From contig NZ_JBGUBC010000015.1 of the NCBI RefSeq assembly GCF_041821145.1, forward strand, positions 4,268 to 68,267: 64,000 nucleotides of DNA. Direction: 5' to 3'. Shown here in pieces: positions 8,208-15,711 of the stretch. Made by a program: the position numbers and the translations under genes. The notes below the pieces were generated by a model. The model saw only the letters and a program-made list of their open reading frames with translations. It did not search any database and was not told the origin of the DNA. The DNA is from Halopenitus sp041821145. Lineage in GTDB: Archaea > Halobacteriota > Halobacteria > Halobacteriales > Haloferacaceae. Each line of letters starts with the position of its first letter. Position 1 is the first letter of the stretch.

Positions 8208-9671
8208 ATGACCACTCGCGAGATCGACGACATCCGTCTGCGGAAGATCCGGGACTACGTCTGGGAGATCCCGAAGGAAGGGGACATGAACGTTCCCGCG
8301 CGCGTCTTCGCCTCCGAGGCGCTCTTAGAGGAGATATCGGAGGACGATACCCTCACCCAGCTTCGAAACGCGACGCATCTGCCCGGCATATCGGGTCACG
8401 CGCTCTGTATGCCCGACGGCCACCAGGGATACGGCTTCCCCGTCGGCGGCGTGGGGGCGATCGATGCCGAGAACGGCTGCATCTCGCCGGGGGCGATCGG
8501 CTATGACATCAACTGCGGCGTTCGGATGGTAAAAACGAACCTCACCTACGACGACGTTCGCGGCCACGAGGTGGAACTCGTCGAGAAGCTCTTCGATCGG
8601 ATCCCCTCGGGACTCGGTGGCGGCGGGGTCGTCGAGGGTGACCGCGACACGGTCGAGGCGGTTCTTGAACGCGGTGTCGAGTGGGCACTCGAGGAAGGGT
8701 ACGGCGTTCCGGGGGATCTCGATCACTGTGAAGACGAGGGGCGCCGACTGGACGCGCGCCCCGAATACGTCCCGAAGAAGGCGAAAGACCGCGGGCGCAA
8801 CCAAATCGGATCGCTCGGGTCCGGAAACCACTTCCTCGAGGTACAGCGCGTGACCGACGTCTTCAACGAGGATATCGCCGACGTCTACGGCCTCGAGACG
8901 GATCAGATCGTCGTGCTCATCCACTGTGGCTCACGGGGACTCGGCCACCAGACCTGTACGGAATACCTCCGCCGGATCGAAAAGCGCCACGACGGTCTCC
9001 TCGCGGAGCTCCCCGACAAGGAACTCGCGGCCGCGCCGGCAGGATCGGAACTCGCGACGGAGTATTACGGCGCGATGTGTGCGGCGATCAACTACGCGTG
9101 GGTCAACCGTCAGCTCGTCACCCACCAGACGCGGAAGGTATTCGGGCACGTCTTCGATGCCGATCCGATGGACGATCTCGGGATGGAACTGCTCTACGAC
9201 GTCGCCCACAACATCGCCAAACGCGAGACGCACGTGATCGACGGCGAGGAGCGCGATCTGTACGTTCACCGAAAGGGCGCGACGCGTGCGTTCCCGGCCG
9301 GCCGCGAGGAAATCCCTGAGGTCTATCGCGATGTCGGCCAGCCCGTCATCATTCCCGGGAGCATGGGCGCGGGCTCGTACGTCCTCTGCGGCGGCGAGAA
9401 TTCCCTCGACGTCTCCTTTGGATCCACGGCCCACGGAGCGGGTCGACTGATGAGTCGCACGCAGGCCAAACAGGAGTTCTGGGGGGAAGACGTCCAAGAC
9501 GACCTCGAAGAACAGGACCACGTCTACGTCAAGGCACAAAGCGGCGCGACGATCGCCGAGGAGGCCCCCGGAGTCTACAAGGACGTCGACGAGGTCGTCC
9601 GCGTCAGCGACGAACTTGGGATCGGCGACAAGGTGGCCCGAACGTTCCCGGTCTGTAATATCAAAGGATAG
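8208..9671 (+). CDS. rtcB: RNA-splicing ligase RtcB
   Basis: This 487-residue GTP- and Mn-dependent ligase joins 2',3'-cyclic phosphate (or 3'-phosphate) and 5'-OH RNA ends, acting in tRNA intron removal. Family motifs are clear: MPDGHQGYGFPVGG, GAIGYDINCGVR with the metal-binding cysteine, GSLGSGNHFLEVQ, IHCGSRGLGHQ, and SFGSTAHGAGR near the C-terminus. No intein interrupts it. The ATG at 8208 removes an arginine/proline-rich extension. The archease gene immediately upstream supports the assignment. Confidence 0.97.
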   Translation: MTTREIDDIRLRKIRDYVWEIPKEGDMNVPARVFASEALLEEISEDDTLTQLRNATHLPGISGHALCMPDGHQGYGFPVGGVGAIDAENGCISPGAIGYDINCGVRMVKTNLTYDDVRGHEVELVEKLFDRIPSGLGGGGVVEGDRDTVEAVLERGVEWALEEGYGVPGDLDHCEDEGRRLDARPEYVPKKAKDRGRNQIGSLGSGNHFLEVQRVTDVFNEDIADVYGLETDQIVVLIHCGSRGLGHQTCTEYLRRIEKRHDGLLAELPDKELAAAPAGSELATEYYGAMCAAINYAWVNRQLVTHQTRKVFGHVFDADPMDDLGMELLYDVAHNIAKRETHVIDGEERDLYVHRKGATRAFPAGREEIPEVYRDVGQPVIIPGSMGAGSYVLCGGENSLDVSFGSTAHGAGRLMSRTQAKQEFWGEDVQDDLEEQDHVYVKAQSGATIAEEAPGVYKDVDEVVRVSDELGIGDKVARTFPVCNIKG

Positions 9672-9691
9672 TCCCCGTCGAACCGGCAGTC

Positions 9692-10261
9692 TCAGCTCCA
9701 AAAGCCGCCGGCGTCCGGGCCATTCGGTCCGGGCGGTCCGCGCGGTGCCGATGGACCCCGACCCAGGTCAAGGCGGACGCGCTCCCCGCTGGATTCGGCG
9801 TTCGGATCGACCTCACGTCCGTCCTCGAAACGGACGAACGAGAGGTAGAAGGGCTCCCCACAGCCGACGTCGACGGGCTGCTCGTCGTTTGCGTTCTCCG
9901 TTCCACTGCTGGCGTCGTTCATCTCACTGATAACGTCGTTCGTCTCATCGCCAGCGTCGTTCGTCTCGATCCGACCGTCGCCGAGCGTAGCGGGTGCTTC
10001 CTCCGCGGACACGGAATTTTTCGGACTTGGATTCCAGGTGACGCCCGCACTCTCCCCACAGACGAACCGCACGCCGTCGATCGACGTCGCTGCGTCGTCA
10101 CCATCCGCCGTCTGATCCGCATCGAACTCCGCCGTCGGCTCCGCGTACGTCCACCCCTCGAACGGATACGGAGTAACCGATTTGTCCGCGAGATAGCCGT
10201 CCCGCTCGATGGAGACGAGCGTTCCACACCGCGGACAGTGGTAGGTGACCGGATAGCTCAT
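9692..10261 (-). CDS. Haloarchaeal protein with N-terminal CxxC motif
   Basis: This 189-residue acidic protein begins with YHCPRCGTLV (residues 8-17), half of a zinc ribbon, with further single cysteines near residues 68 and 134. The centre (about 80-125) is a low-complexity Asn/Asp/Glu stretch and the C-terminus is Pro/Gly-rich. I do not recognise a named function. It may be a small metal-binding protein. The gene is convergent with rtcB, 20 bases away. Confidence 0.6.
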   Translation of the reverse strand: MSYPVTYHCPRCGTLVSIERDGYLADKSVTPYPFEGWTYAEPTAEFDADQTADGDDAATSIDGVRFVCGESAGVTWNPSPKNSVSAEEAPATLGDGRIETNDAGDETNDVISEMNDASSGTENANDEQPVDVGCGEPFYLSFVRFEDGREVDPNAESSGERVRLDLGRGPSAPRGPPGPNGPDAGGFWS

Positions 10262-10386
10262 ACCGATCGAAAGCGGTCCATCGATAAGTCTTCATCGCCG
10301 GTCGAAAGCGGTCTGATCCGGTTCGATTCGACGTATCGATCTCCTGGAAACGCACGGTCCGTCCTCGACGACTGGACCATGCCGGA

Positions 10387-11100
10387 CTAGCCCACGATCG
10401 CAAGGAGGGCCGATGCCACCGTTCCGATGGCAGCCTCCCAAAGGGACACCCCGGTCAGGGTGGCCTGGAGGGTGTCGATGCCGAAGAAGCCGAAGGCGGC
10501 CGCCGCAAGAAAGTGCGCCTTCCGGAGATCAAAGCGGTTCGCGAACCGGAAGAAGACGAATGCGTTGAGCAGGCTGACCGGAATGATGGCTGCCATTTCA
10601 CCCATCCAGATGGCGGTCGGATACGCCGGATACTGGGCGGCCAGTCCGATCGTCACGAGCTGGGTCTTATCGCCGAACTCGCCGAAGGCCATCAACGCAA
10701 AGATGGGCAAAAAGCCGCCCATGACGTTCGGGACCTGCCAGTCGAGATAGGGAACCCGCACGTCGAGTTCTCCCTGGAGAATACGCGAGACTCCGCCATC
10801 GGACTGTGCGTCGGGACCCTCGTTGGAGGGCGCAGATCGGAACAACGCGATCGCGAAGAACAAAAACAGGATCCCGGTCAACACGTCGAGGTAGATCTCG
10901 GGAAGTACCGTCTGGATGTAACTCCCGAAGTAGATCTCAAGTACCGTCCAGCCGGCGAACGCGCTCCCGGCGGCCGCCACGACTGTGACCGGATTGTACC
11001 GCGTGGAGAGCGCCGCGATAATGAACTGGACCTTCTCGCCCGGTAACACCGCAAGCTGGGCCAGAAACGCGATCGTCGCGATCTCCAGCCAGCCGGTCAT
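10387..11100 (-). CDS. GDT1/TMEM165-family (UPF0016) cation transporter
   Basis: This 237-residue membrane protein has about six transmembrane helices in two repeats. The second repeat carries the family motif EFGDKTQLVT (about residue 141), while the first has the degenerate LPGEKVQF (about residue 19). Members of this family export Mn2+ or Ca2+ ions; bacterial members are Mn exporters. A DtxR-like palindrome lies about 130 bases upstream of the start. The assignment to the family is firm; the ion is inferred. Confidence 0.88.
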   Translation of the reverse strand: MTGWLEIATIAFLAQLAVLPGEKVQFIIAALSTRYNPVTVVAAAGSAFAGWTVLEIYFGSYIQTVLPEIYLDVLTGILFLFFAIALFRSAPSNEGPDAQSDGGVSRILQGELDVRVPYLDWQVPNVMGGFLPIFALMAFGEFGDKTQLVTIGLAAQYPAYPTAIWMGEMAAIIPVSLLNAFVFFRFANRFDLRKAHFLAAAAFGFFGIDTLQATLTGVSLWEAAIGTVASALLAIVG

Positions 11101-11137
11101 CCGTCGTCGCCCGGCGATAGCCGTTTCCGCCGATGGG

Positions 11138-11153
11138 CGGACCGATCGGTCCG
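11138..11153. repeat. Perfect 16-bp palindrome upstream of the GDT1 gene
   Basis: CGGACCGATCGGTCCG equals its own reverse complement. It lies about 38 bases upstream of the GDT1-family start, so it could be a regulator site or part of the 5' leader. Palindromes around GATC are common in this DNA, so function is uncertain. Confidence 0.35.
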
Positions 11154-11228
11154 CTGTCGGCCGACAACTGCACGTGTGATCTCGTTCGTTCGTCGAGGGG
11201 GGCGGTCGAAGCTCATTCGTTACTGTGA

Positions 11229-11244
11229 ATTAGACGTGTCTAAT
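11229..11244. promoter_or_regulatory. DtxR/MntR-like operator candidate
   Basis: ATTAGACGTGTCTAAT contains the inverted half-sites TTAGAC and GTCTAA, separated by two bases. It resembles the TTAGG/CCTAA-type boxes of metal-dependent DtxR-family repressors. The only gene it can face is the GDT1-type transporter on the minus strand, since the nearest gene on the other side ends towards it. Surrounding DNA (11220-11270) is locally AT-rich. The match to a known consensus is by eye. Confidence 0.45.
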
Positions 11245-11379
11245 GTTTGAATTCCGCTCACAAATACCATCTTCGATCGAGGCGATCCGGATCGATCCGA
11301 TCGACGAGCCGACCGGCGATCCGGTGTTCAAGCCGCGATCCGGCATTTAAGCCGTGAAAACCGAACGGAGGTACGGCGA

Positions 11380-13656
11380 CTACTGGAAGGCGCCGCCGGG
11401 GACGGGCTCGGTGTCCGTCTCGACCTCGGAGCGTTCGAACTGGCGTTCGATCTCCGCATAGCGTTCGCGGGTCTCCGCGGTGACGCTCGGGCTGATCTCG
11501 TCTAAGGCGTCCTCGAAGTGCGCCATCGTCACGCGGACGTTCCCGACCGACTCGCCGACTTCGTCAGGGGTGACGCTGGTTATGAACTCCCTGGAGGCAT
11601 TCATCGAGGCCTCGCGAGCGACCGCCTCGATGTCGGCACCCACGTAGCCTTCCGTCCGGCGCGCCAGTGCATCGAGGTCGACGTCGTCGGCGAGCGGCTT
11701 CTCGCGCGTGTGGACCTCGAAGATCTTGCGCCGGGCTTCCTCGTCGGGAACCGGCACGTGGATGTGCCGGTCGAGCCGACCGGGACGCAACAGCGCCGAG
11801 TCGATGAGGTCCGGACGGTTGGTGGTCGCGATCACCACGACGTCCTCCAACGATTCGAGGCCGTCGAGCTCCGTCAACAGCTGGGAGACGACGCGCTCTC
11901 CGACGCCGGAGTCGCCAGTGCGTTGCCCGCGTTCGGCCGCGATCGAGTCGATCTCGTCGAAGAACACGATCGTCGGCGCGTTCTCACGGGCCTTCGAGAA
12001 GACCTCTCGAACGCCTTTTTCGGACTCGCCGACGAACTTGTTCAACAGCTCGGGTCCCTTGATCGAGATGAAATTCGACTCGGCCTCGTTGGCGACCGCC
12101 TTCGCGAGCAGGGTCTTCCCCGTGCCCGGCGGGCCGTACATCAATACGCCCTTTGCGGCCTGCATGTCGAGTTCGTCGAAGACCTCGGGGTATTCGAGGG
12201 GCCACTGGACCGTCTCGCGGAGCCGTTCTTTGGTCTCCCCGAGACCGCCGACGTCGTCCCAGACGACGTCCGGGACCTCGACGAAGACCTCACGGAGTGC
12301 GGATGGCTCGATGCCCTTCAGCGCCTCCTTGAAGTCGTGTTCGGTGACCTGGATCGACTGCAGGATGTCCGCATCGATCTCTTCGGATTCGAGATCCAGT
12401 TGCGGGCGGATCCGACGCAACGCGTGCATCGCCGATTCCTTGGCGAGGCTCTCGAGGTCGGCGCCGACGAACCCGTGGGTGTTCTCCGCGTACTCATCGA
12501 GATCGATCTCGTCGACGATCGGCATGTTCCGCGTGTGGACCTGCAGGATCTCCTTACGGCCGTCACGGTCGGGGACGCCGATCTCGATCTCGCGGTCGAA
12601 CCGGCCGCCGCGCCGAAGCGCGGGATCGATCGCATCCACGCGGTTCGTCGCGCCGATGACGACCACTTGGCCGCGCTCCTCGAGTCCGTCCATCAGCGAG
12701 AGTAGCTGGGCCACGACGCGACGTTCGACGTCTCCGCCTGCCTCCTCGCGTTTGGGTGCGATCGAGTCGAGCTCGTCCATGAAGACGATCGCCGGCGCAT
12801 CCTCTTCGGCCTCCTCGAAGACGTCGCGCAGTTGCTCTTCGGACTCGCCGTAGTACTTCGACATGATCTCGGGGCCCGAGACCGTATGGAAGCTGGCGTC
12901 GATCTCGTTGGCGACTGCCTTCGCGATCAGCGTTTTGCCGGTTCCGGGCGGGCCGTGAAGCAGGACGCCCTTCGGCGGGTCGATGCCGAGCCGCTTGAAC
13001 AACTCGGGGTGACGCATCGGCAGTTCGATCATCTCGCGGACCTGTTCGAGTTCCTCGTCGAGGCCACCGATGTCCTCGTAAGCGACATCGGGGGTCGCCT
13101 CGGCGGCAGCACCGTCTCCGGTCTCTGCGCCCTCGACGATCTCCTCGGCGGGCTTTTCGGCGATCTCGATTTCGGTCTCGTCAGTAACCACCACGGTGCC
13201 CGAGGGCGTCGTGGAGGCGACTTTTAGCGGAACCGCCTGTGATTGCCCGCCCATGAATCCGAATCCGAGCGGCAGTTGGATGTTCTGGCCGGGCGTGATC
13301 GGCTGGCCGCCGATCTCACGGCGGATCAACGCGTCGATGTTGCCCCGGATCCCGAGCCGCTGTGGAAGCGCGATCGTGACCCGCTCTGCGGGCTTGACGT
13401 CCACTTTCTCGACGGTCACGCGGTCGTCGATCCCGACGTCGGCCTGCTGTCGTAGGCGGCCGTCGATACGCACGATACCGGTGCCATCGTCCTCGGGATA
13501 ACCGGGCCAGACACGCGCGATCGCGCTACCGGTCGATCCCTCGATGCGGACGAAATCGCCGCTGGAGAGATCGAGCTCGTCGGCAGCAACGCGGTCTATC
13601 GCCGCGAGTCGACGGCCTGCATCCTTCTGTTTGAGTGGTTTGACGGTGAGTTTCAT
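11380..13656 (-). CDS. cdc48: Cdc48/VCP-type AAA+ ATPase
   Basis: This 758-residue protein has an N-terminal substrate-binding double-psi barrel (about 1-90) and CDC48 domain 2 (about 100-165), followed by two AAA+ modules. Walker A GPPGTGKT occurs at residues 235-242 and 508-515, with Walker B DELD at 294-297 and DEID at 567-570. Such enzymes unfold proteins and in archaea can feed the 20S proteasome, whose alpha subunit is encoded at 4.9 kb. The start overlaps the stop of the small upstream gene by four bases. Confidence 0.97.
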   Translation of the reverse strand: MKLTVKPLKQKDAGRRLAAIDRVAADELDLSSGDFVRIEGSTGSAIARVWPGYPEDDGTGIVRIDGRLRQQADVGIDDRVTVEKVDVKPAERVTIALPQRLGIRGNIDALIRREIGGQPITPGQNIQLPLGFGFMGGQSQAVPLKVASTTPSGTVVVTDETEIEIAEKPAEEIVEGAETGDGAAAEATPDVAYEDIGGLDEELEQVREMIELPMRHPELFKRLGIDPPKGVLLHGPPGTGKTLIAKAVANEIDASFHTVSGPEIMSKYYGESEEQLRDVFEEAEEDAPAIVFMDELDSIAPKREEAGGDVERRVVAQLLSLMDGLEERGQVVVIGATNRVDAIDPALRRGGRFDREIEIGVPDRDGRKEILQVHTRNMPIVDEIDLDEYAENTHGFVGADLESLAKESAMHALRRIRPQLDLESEEIDADILQSIQVTEHDFKEALKGIEPSALREVFVEVPDVVWDDVGGLGETKERLRETVQWPLEYPEVFDELDMQAAKGVLMYGPPGTGKTLLAKAVANEAESNFISIKGPELLNKFVGESEKGVREVFSKARENAPTIVFFDEIDSIAAERGQRTGDSGVGERVVSQLLTELDGLESLEDVVVIATTNRPDLIDSALLRPGRLDRHIHVPVPDEEARRKIFEVHTREKPLADDVDLDALARRTEGYVGADIEAVAREASMNASREFITSVTPDEVGESVGNVRVTMAHFEDALDEISPSVTAETRERYAEIERQFERSEVETDTEPVPGGAFQ

Positions 13657-13898
13657 CTTTCGACCTCGATCGTCAATACGCCGTTTCGCAACTCAACGTT
13701 TGCGGCCGGTCCGGGGAGATCGAGTTCCCCCTCCGCGTCCTTCCCGTCCTGCTCGATTGCGATGATCGCCGTGTCTCCGACGGTGTCGACGGCGACCCGA
13801 TCGTCGGCGACGCCGAGATCGGCTGCGAGGACCCATTGGTCCGGATACTCATAGCGGCGAATCTGCGCGTCGCCGTCGGTAAATTGGGTCTGATTCAT
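13653..13898 (-). CDS. Small Cdc48-associated haloarchaeal protein
   Basis: This 81-residue protein is encoded directly before Cdc48 and overlaps it by four bases (ATGA), so the two are co-translated. Its beta-rich second half, ending ELRNGVLTIEVER, recalls the C-terminal strand of small Hsp20-like domains, and I believe it belongs to a haloarchaeal family found next to this ATPase. A role as a chaperone-like partner is inference. It is the first gene of the operon and has a strong promoter with an inverted repeat. Confidence 0.7.
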   Translation of the reverse strand: MNQTQFTDGDAQIRRYEYPDQWVLAADLGVADDRVAVDTVGDTAIIAIEQDGKDAEGELDLPGPAANVELRNGVLTIEVER

Positions 13899-13904
13899 TC
13901 TATT

Positions 13905-13938
13905 CCTAACCCCAAGTTAGGCGAGTAAGTATTTAAAT
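13905..13938 (-). promoter_or_regulatory. Promoter with inverted repeat for the cdc48 operon
   Basis: On the minus strand a TATA-like ATTTAAAT (13931-13938) lies about 33-40 bases before the first ATG (13898). Between them is CCTAAC-TTGGG-GTTAGG (13905-13921), a perfect 6+6 inverted repeat with a 5-base spacer. The repeat would overlap the transcription start, a position typical of a repressor operator. Confidence 0.6.
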
Positions 13939-14010
13939 CTTTCGTCGAATATCGCCTGATGGCGGCGTACCAGTGGTCGACTGATTGTTTGCGGTTCGTA
14001 CGCGCGGGAT

Positions 14011-14079
14011 GTGCTCGAATGGATCCTGTGTGGGTGTTCGAACGGATTCTGGAACGGTGTTCGAACGGATTCAGGAAGG
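14011..14079 (+). repeat. Three tandem 23-bp repeats
   Basis: Three head-to-tail copies of exactly 23 bases occupy 14011-14033, 14034-14056 and 14057-14079. Copies 2 and 3 share their first 16 bases (GTGTTCGAACGGATTC); copy 1 is more diverged (GTGCTCGAATGGATCC). The palindrome GTTCGAAC is in copies 2 and 3. They end 32 bases before the hydrolase ATG, so they lie in its promoter region. No spacers separate them, so this is not a CRISPR array. Confidence 0.8.
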
Positions 14080-14111
14080 GTATTTTTGCCCCTTGCGGCA
14101 GGAGTGATCAC

Positions 14112-14888
14112 ATGGAGCGGATCAGCCACCACGGCCGCGAGACTGCCTATCGGATCCTCGCTGATGATGGGACGGGTCCGACCACCCTGTGTATCCACGG
14201 CAGCGGCGGCACGCACGCCGTCTGGAAGGCCCAAGCGCGCCTGCGTGGGGAGTACTCGATCGTCGCACTCGACCTCTCGGGACACGGAGAAAGCGAGGAC
14301 GTCGAGGCCGAACCCGGGGTGGAGACGCTCGCCGCCTACGCCGACGACGTGCTCGCCGTCGCGAACGCGACGGGAGCACGCGTTCTCTGTGGTAACTCAC
14401 TCGGCGGAGCTATCGCCCAGTGGATCGCCATCGAACGCGCCTCCGAGATGGACCTCGAAGGGCTCGTCCTCCACGGAACCGGCGCAAAACTCACCGTCCT
14501 GCGAGACCTCCTGACGTGGCTCGCCGATGATTTCGAGCGGGCGATCGAGTTTCTCCACGGGGATGGTCGGCTCTTCTACGACGTGGCGGAGGAACACCGA
14601 GAACTCTCGCGCGCGGTGATGCGGGATACTGGTCAACCGGTCGTCGAGCGGGATTTCCGGACGTGCCACGAGTTCGACGTTCGCGACCGCCTTGCGGCGA
14701 TCGACGTCCCCGCGATCGCGGTCGTCGGCGAACATGACCGGCTTACGCCGCCCTCGTACCACGAGTTCCTCGCGGCGGAGATCCCGAACTGCAACCGAGC
14801 AGTCATCGAGGATGCGGCTCACCTCGCGATGATCGAACAGCCGAGAGCATTCAATGCCGCCCTCACAGAGTTCCTCGATCGGCTGTAG
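14112..14888 (+). CDS. Alpha/beta hydrolase
   Basis: This 258-residue protein has the alpha/beta hydrolase fold with a complete catalytic set: nucleophile serine in GNSLGG (about residue 97), an acid likely in VVGEHDRLTPP (about 214) and histidine in DAAHLAMIEQP (about 237). The early CIHGSGGTHAVW segment forms the oxyanion loop. The substrate (ester, amide or peptide) cannot be told. The ATG at 14112 follows an AT-rich patch and leaves the 23-bp repeats upstream; a longer in-frame start at 13959 would translate the repeats and is rejected. Confidence 0.85.
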   Translation: MERISHHGRETAYRILADDGTGPTTLCIHGSGGTHAVWKAQARLRGEYSIVALDLSGHGESEDVEAEPGVETLAAYADDVLAVANATGARVLCGNSLGGAIAQWIAIERASEMDLEGLVLHGTGAKLTVLRDLLTWLADDFERAIEFLHGDGRLFYDVAEEHRELSRAVMRDTGQPVVERDFRTCHEFDVRDRLAAIDVPAIAVVGEHDRLTPPSYHEFLAAEIPNCNRAVIEDAAHLAMIEQPRAFNAALTEFLDRL

Positions 14889-14973
14889 GGTATGCCGTCA
14901 CGGATGCATCGCTCGTGGTACGTCGTGAACGTCGAGAAACGCTCGCCGCTATCCTCGGATCAGTCGTCGTGAA

Positions 14974-15150
14974 TCAGTTGTCGCCCGACTTCGACTGCCA
15001 GGCGTACTCGCGACGTTTGGCTGATTTCCCGAACCCACACGAGGAGCAGCGCTCCTTTTTGAGGTGATAGGACTTCTCGCCACAGCGTCGACACTTCACG
15101 TGGACCGTCTTATTCTTTTTTCCCTGGGAGGGCGTTCCGGCTCCAGTCAT
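14974..15150 (-). CDS. rpl37e: 50S ribosomal protein L37e
   Basis: This 58-residue zinc-binding protein of the large subunit begins MTGAGTPSQGKKNK and carries two CxxC pairs, CRRCG and CSSCG, that bind one zinc ion, plus the basic KSAKRR stretch that contacts rRNA. Length and sequence match archaeal L37e closely. Its start overlaps the stop of the Lsm gene by four bases, an arrangement conserved in many archaea. Confidence 0.95.
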   Translation of the reverse strand: MTGAGTPSQGKKNKTVHVKCRRCGEKSYHLKKERCSSCGFGKSAKRREYAWQSKSGDN

Positions 15151-15383
15151 GCGTTGATCGTCACGACGTTATCGCCGCGTATAATCGTTGTGTCTTCGAC
15201 CGCGACGGCGAAGTCCTCCTCGTCCGGAATTCGCTCCGTCTCCCCCGTTTCGGGGTCGATTACGAGGTTCATGTGTTGGTCGTATCCGGCCAATAGCCCG
15301 TGGTACGTCGTTCCGTCCTTGAGATGAACCGTCACCGGCTCGTCGAGCGACGATTCAAGTACGTCGAGAGGTCGGCCACTCAT
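15147..15383 (-). CDS. lsm: Lsm (Sm-like archaeal) RNA-binding protein
   Basis: This 78-residue protein forms a ring that binds U-rich RNA and works in sRNA and RNA-processing functions, like bacterial Hfq. Sm motif 1 is seen around VTVHLKDGTTYHGLLAGYDQHMNLVI (first part residues 17-27, second 28-41; the DxHMNLV core is clear), and Sm motif 2 near residues 65-73 is TTIIRGDNV. It is the shortest haloarchaeal Lsm type. It leads a two-gene operon with L37e. Confidence 0.96.
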   Translation of the reverse strand: MSGRPLDVLESSLDEPVTVHLKDGTTYHGLLAGYDQHMNLVIDPETGETERIPDEEDFAVAVEDTTIIRGDNVVTINA

Positions 15384-15407
15384 GCTTTAAATTGCCTCTC
15401 GATGGAC

Positions 15408-15417
15408 TATTAAAAAT
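15408..15417 (-). promoter_or_regulatory. TATA box for the lsm-rpl37e operon
   Basis: The AT-rich block (ATTTTTAATA on the minus strand) ends about 25 bases before the Lsm ATG at 15383. The spacing fits a leaderless mRNA, and nothing else nearby is AT-rich to this degree. Confidence 0.6.
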
Positions 15418-15571
15418 GTCGGGTTGTCCGCCGGATCCGTCGGATCGATCGTTTCCGGAGGATACCGATGCGTCGAGATCAAATCACCGTCACAGAAACC
15501 GGAGAATATGACCTATTTCGCGGACGATTGAACCGGCATCAATAGGCTTAACTCCCGGAGACTGAAATTCA

Positions 15572-15709
15572 ATGATAGTGACCCGCCGAGCGTCTCTTAG
15601 TGATGCGATTCGACGTTCCTGGAATGCCCTCGATCGCGGCTGGCAAGCGGTCTGCCTGTCGATCGTTTTCGTTCTTGCGAGCGTCGTCGGATTGCCGATC
15701 CCGTGGTAA
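15572..15709 (+). CDS. Putative 45-residue membrane microprotein
   Basis: The frame from ATG 15572 encodes a short basic N-terminus (RRASLSDAIRRSWNALDRGW), then one hydrophobic helix (AVCLSIVFVLASVVGLPIPW) and a stop at 15707-15709, three bases before the YeiH start. The positive-inside pattern and tight spacing support a real small gene co-transcribed with the transporter. I know of no assigned function. The AT-containing stretch upstream (15540-15570) could hold its promoter. Confidence 0.5.
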   Translation: MIVTRRASLSDAIRRSWNALDRGWQAVCLSIVFVLASVVGLPIPW

Positions 15710-15711
15710 AA

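Noticed and set aside
14011..14079. CRISPR array
   Set aside because: The repeats are directly adjacent with no spacers and there are only three degenerate copies; no cas gene is nearby.
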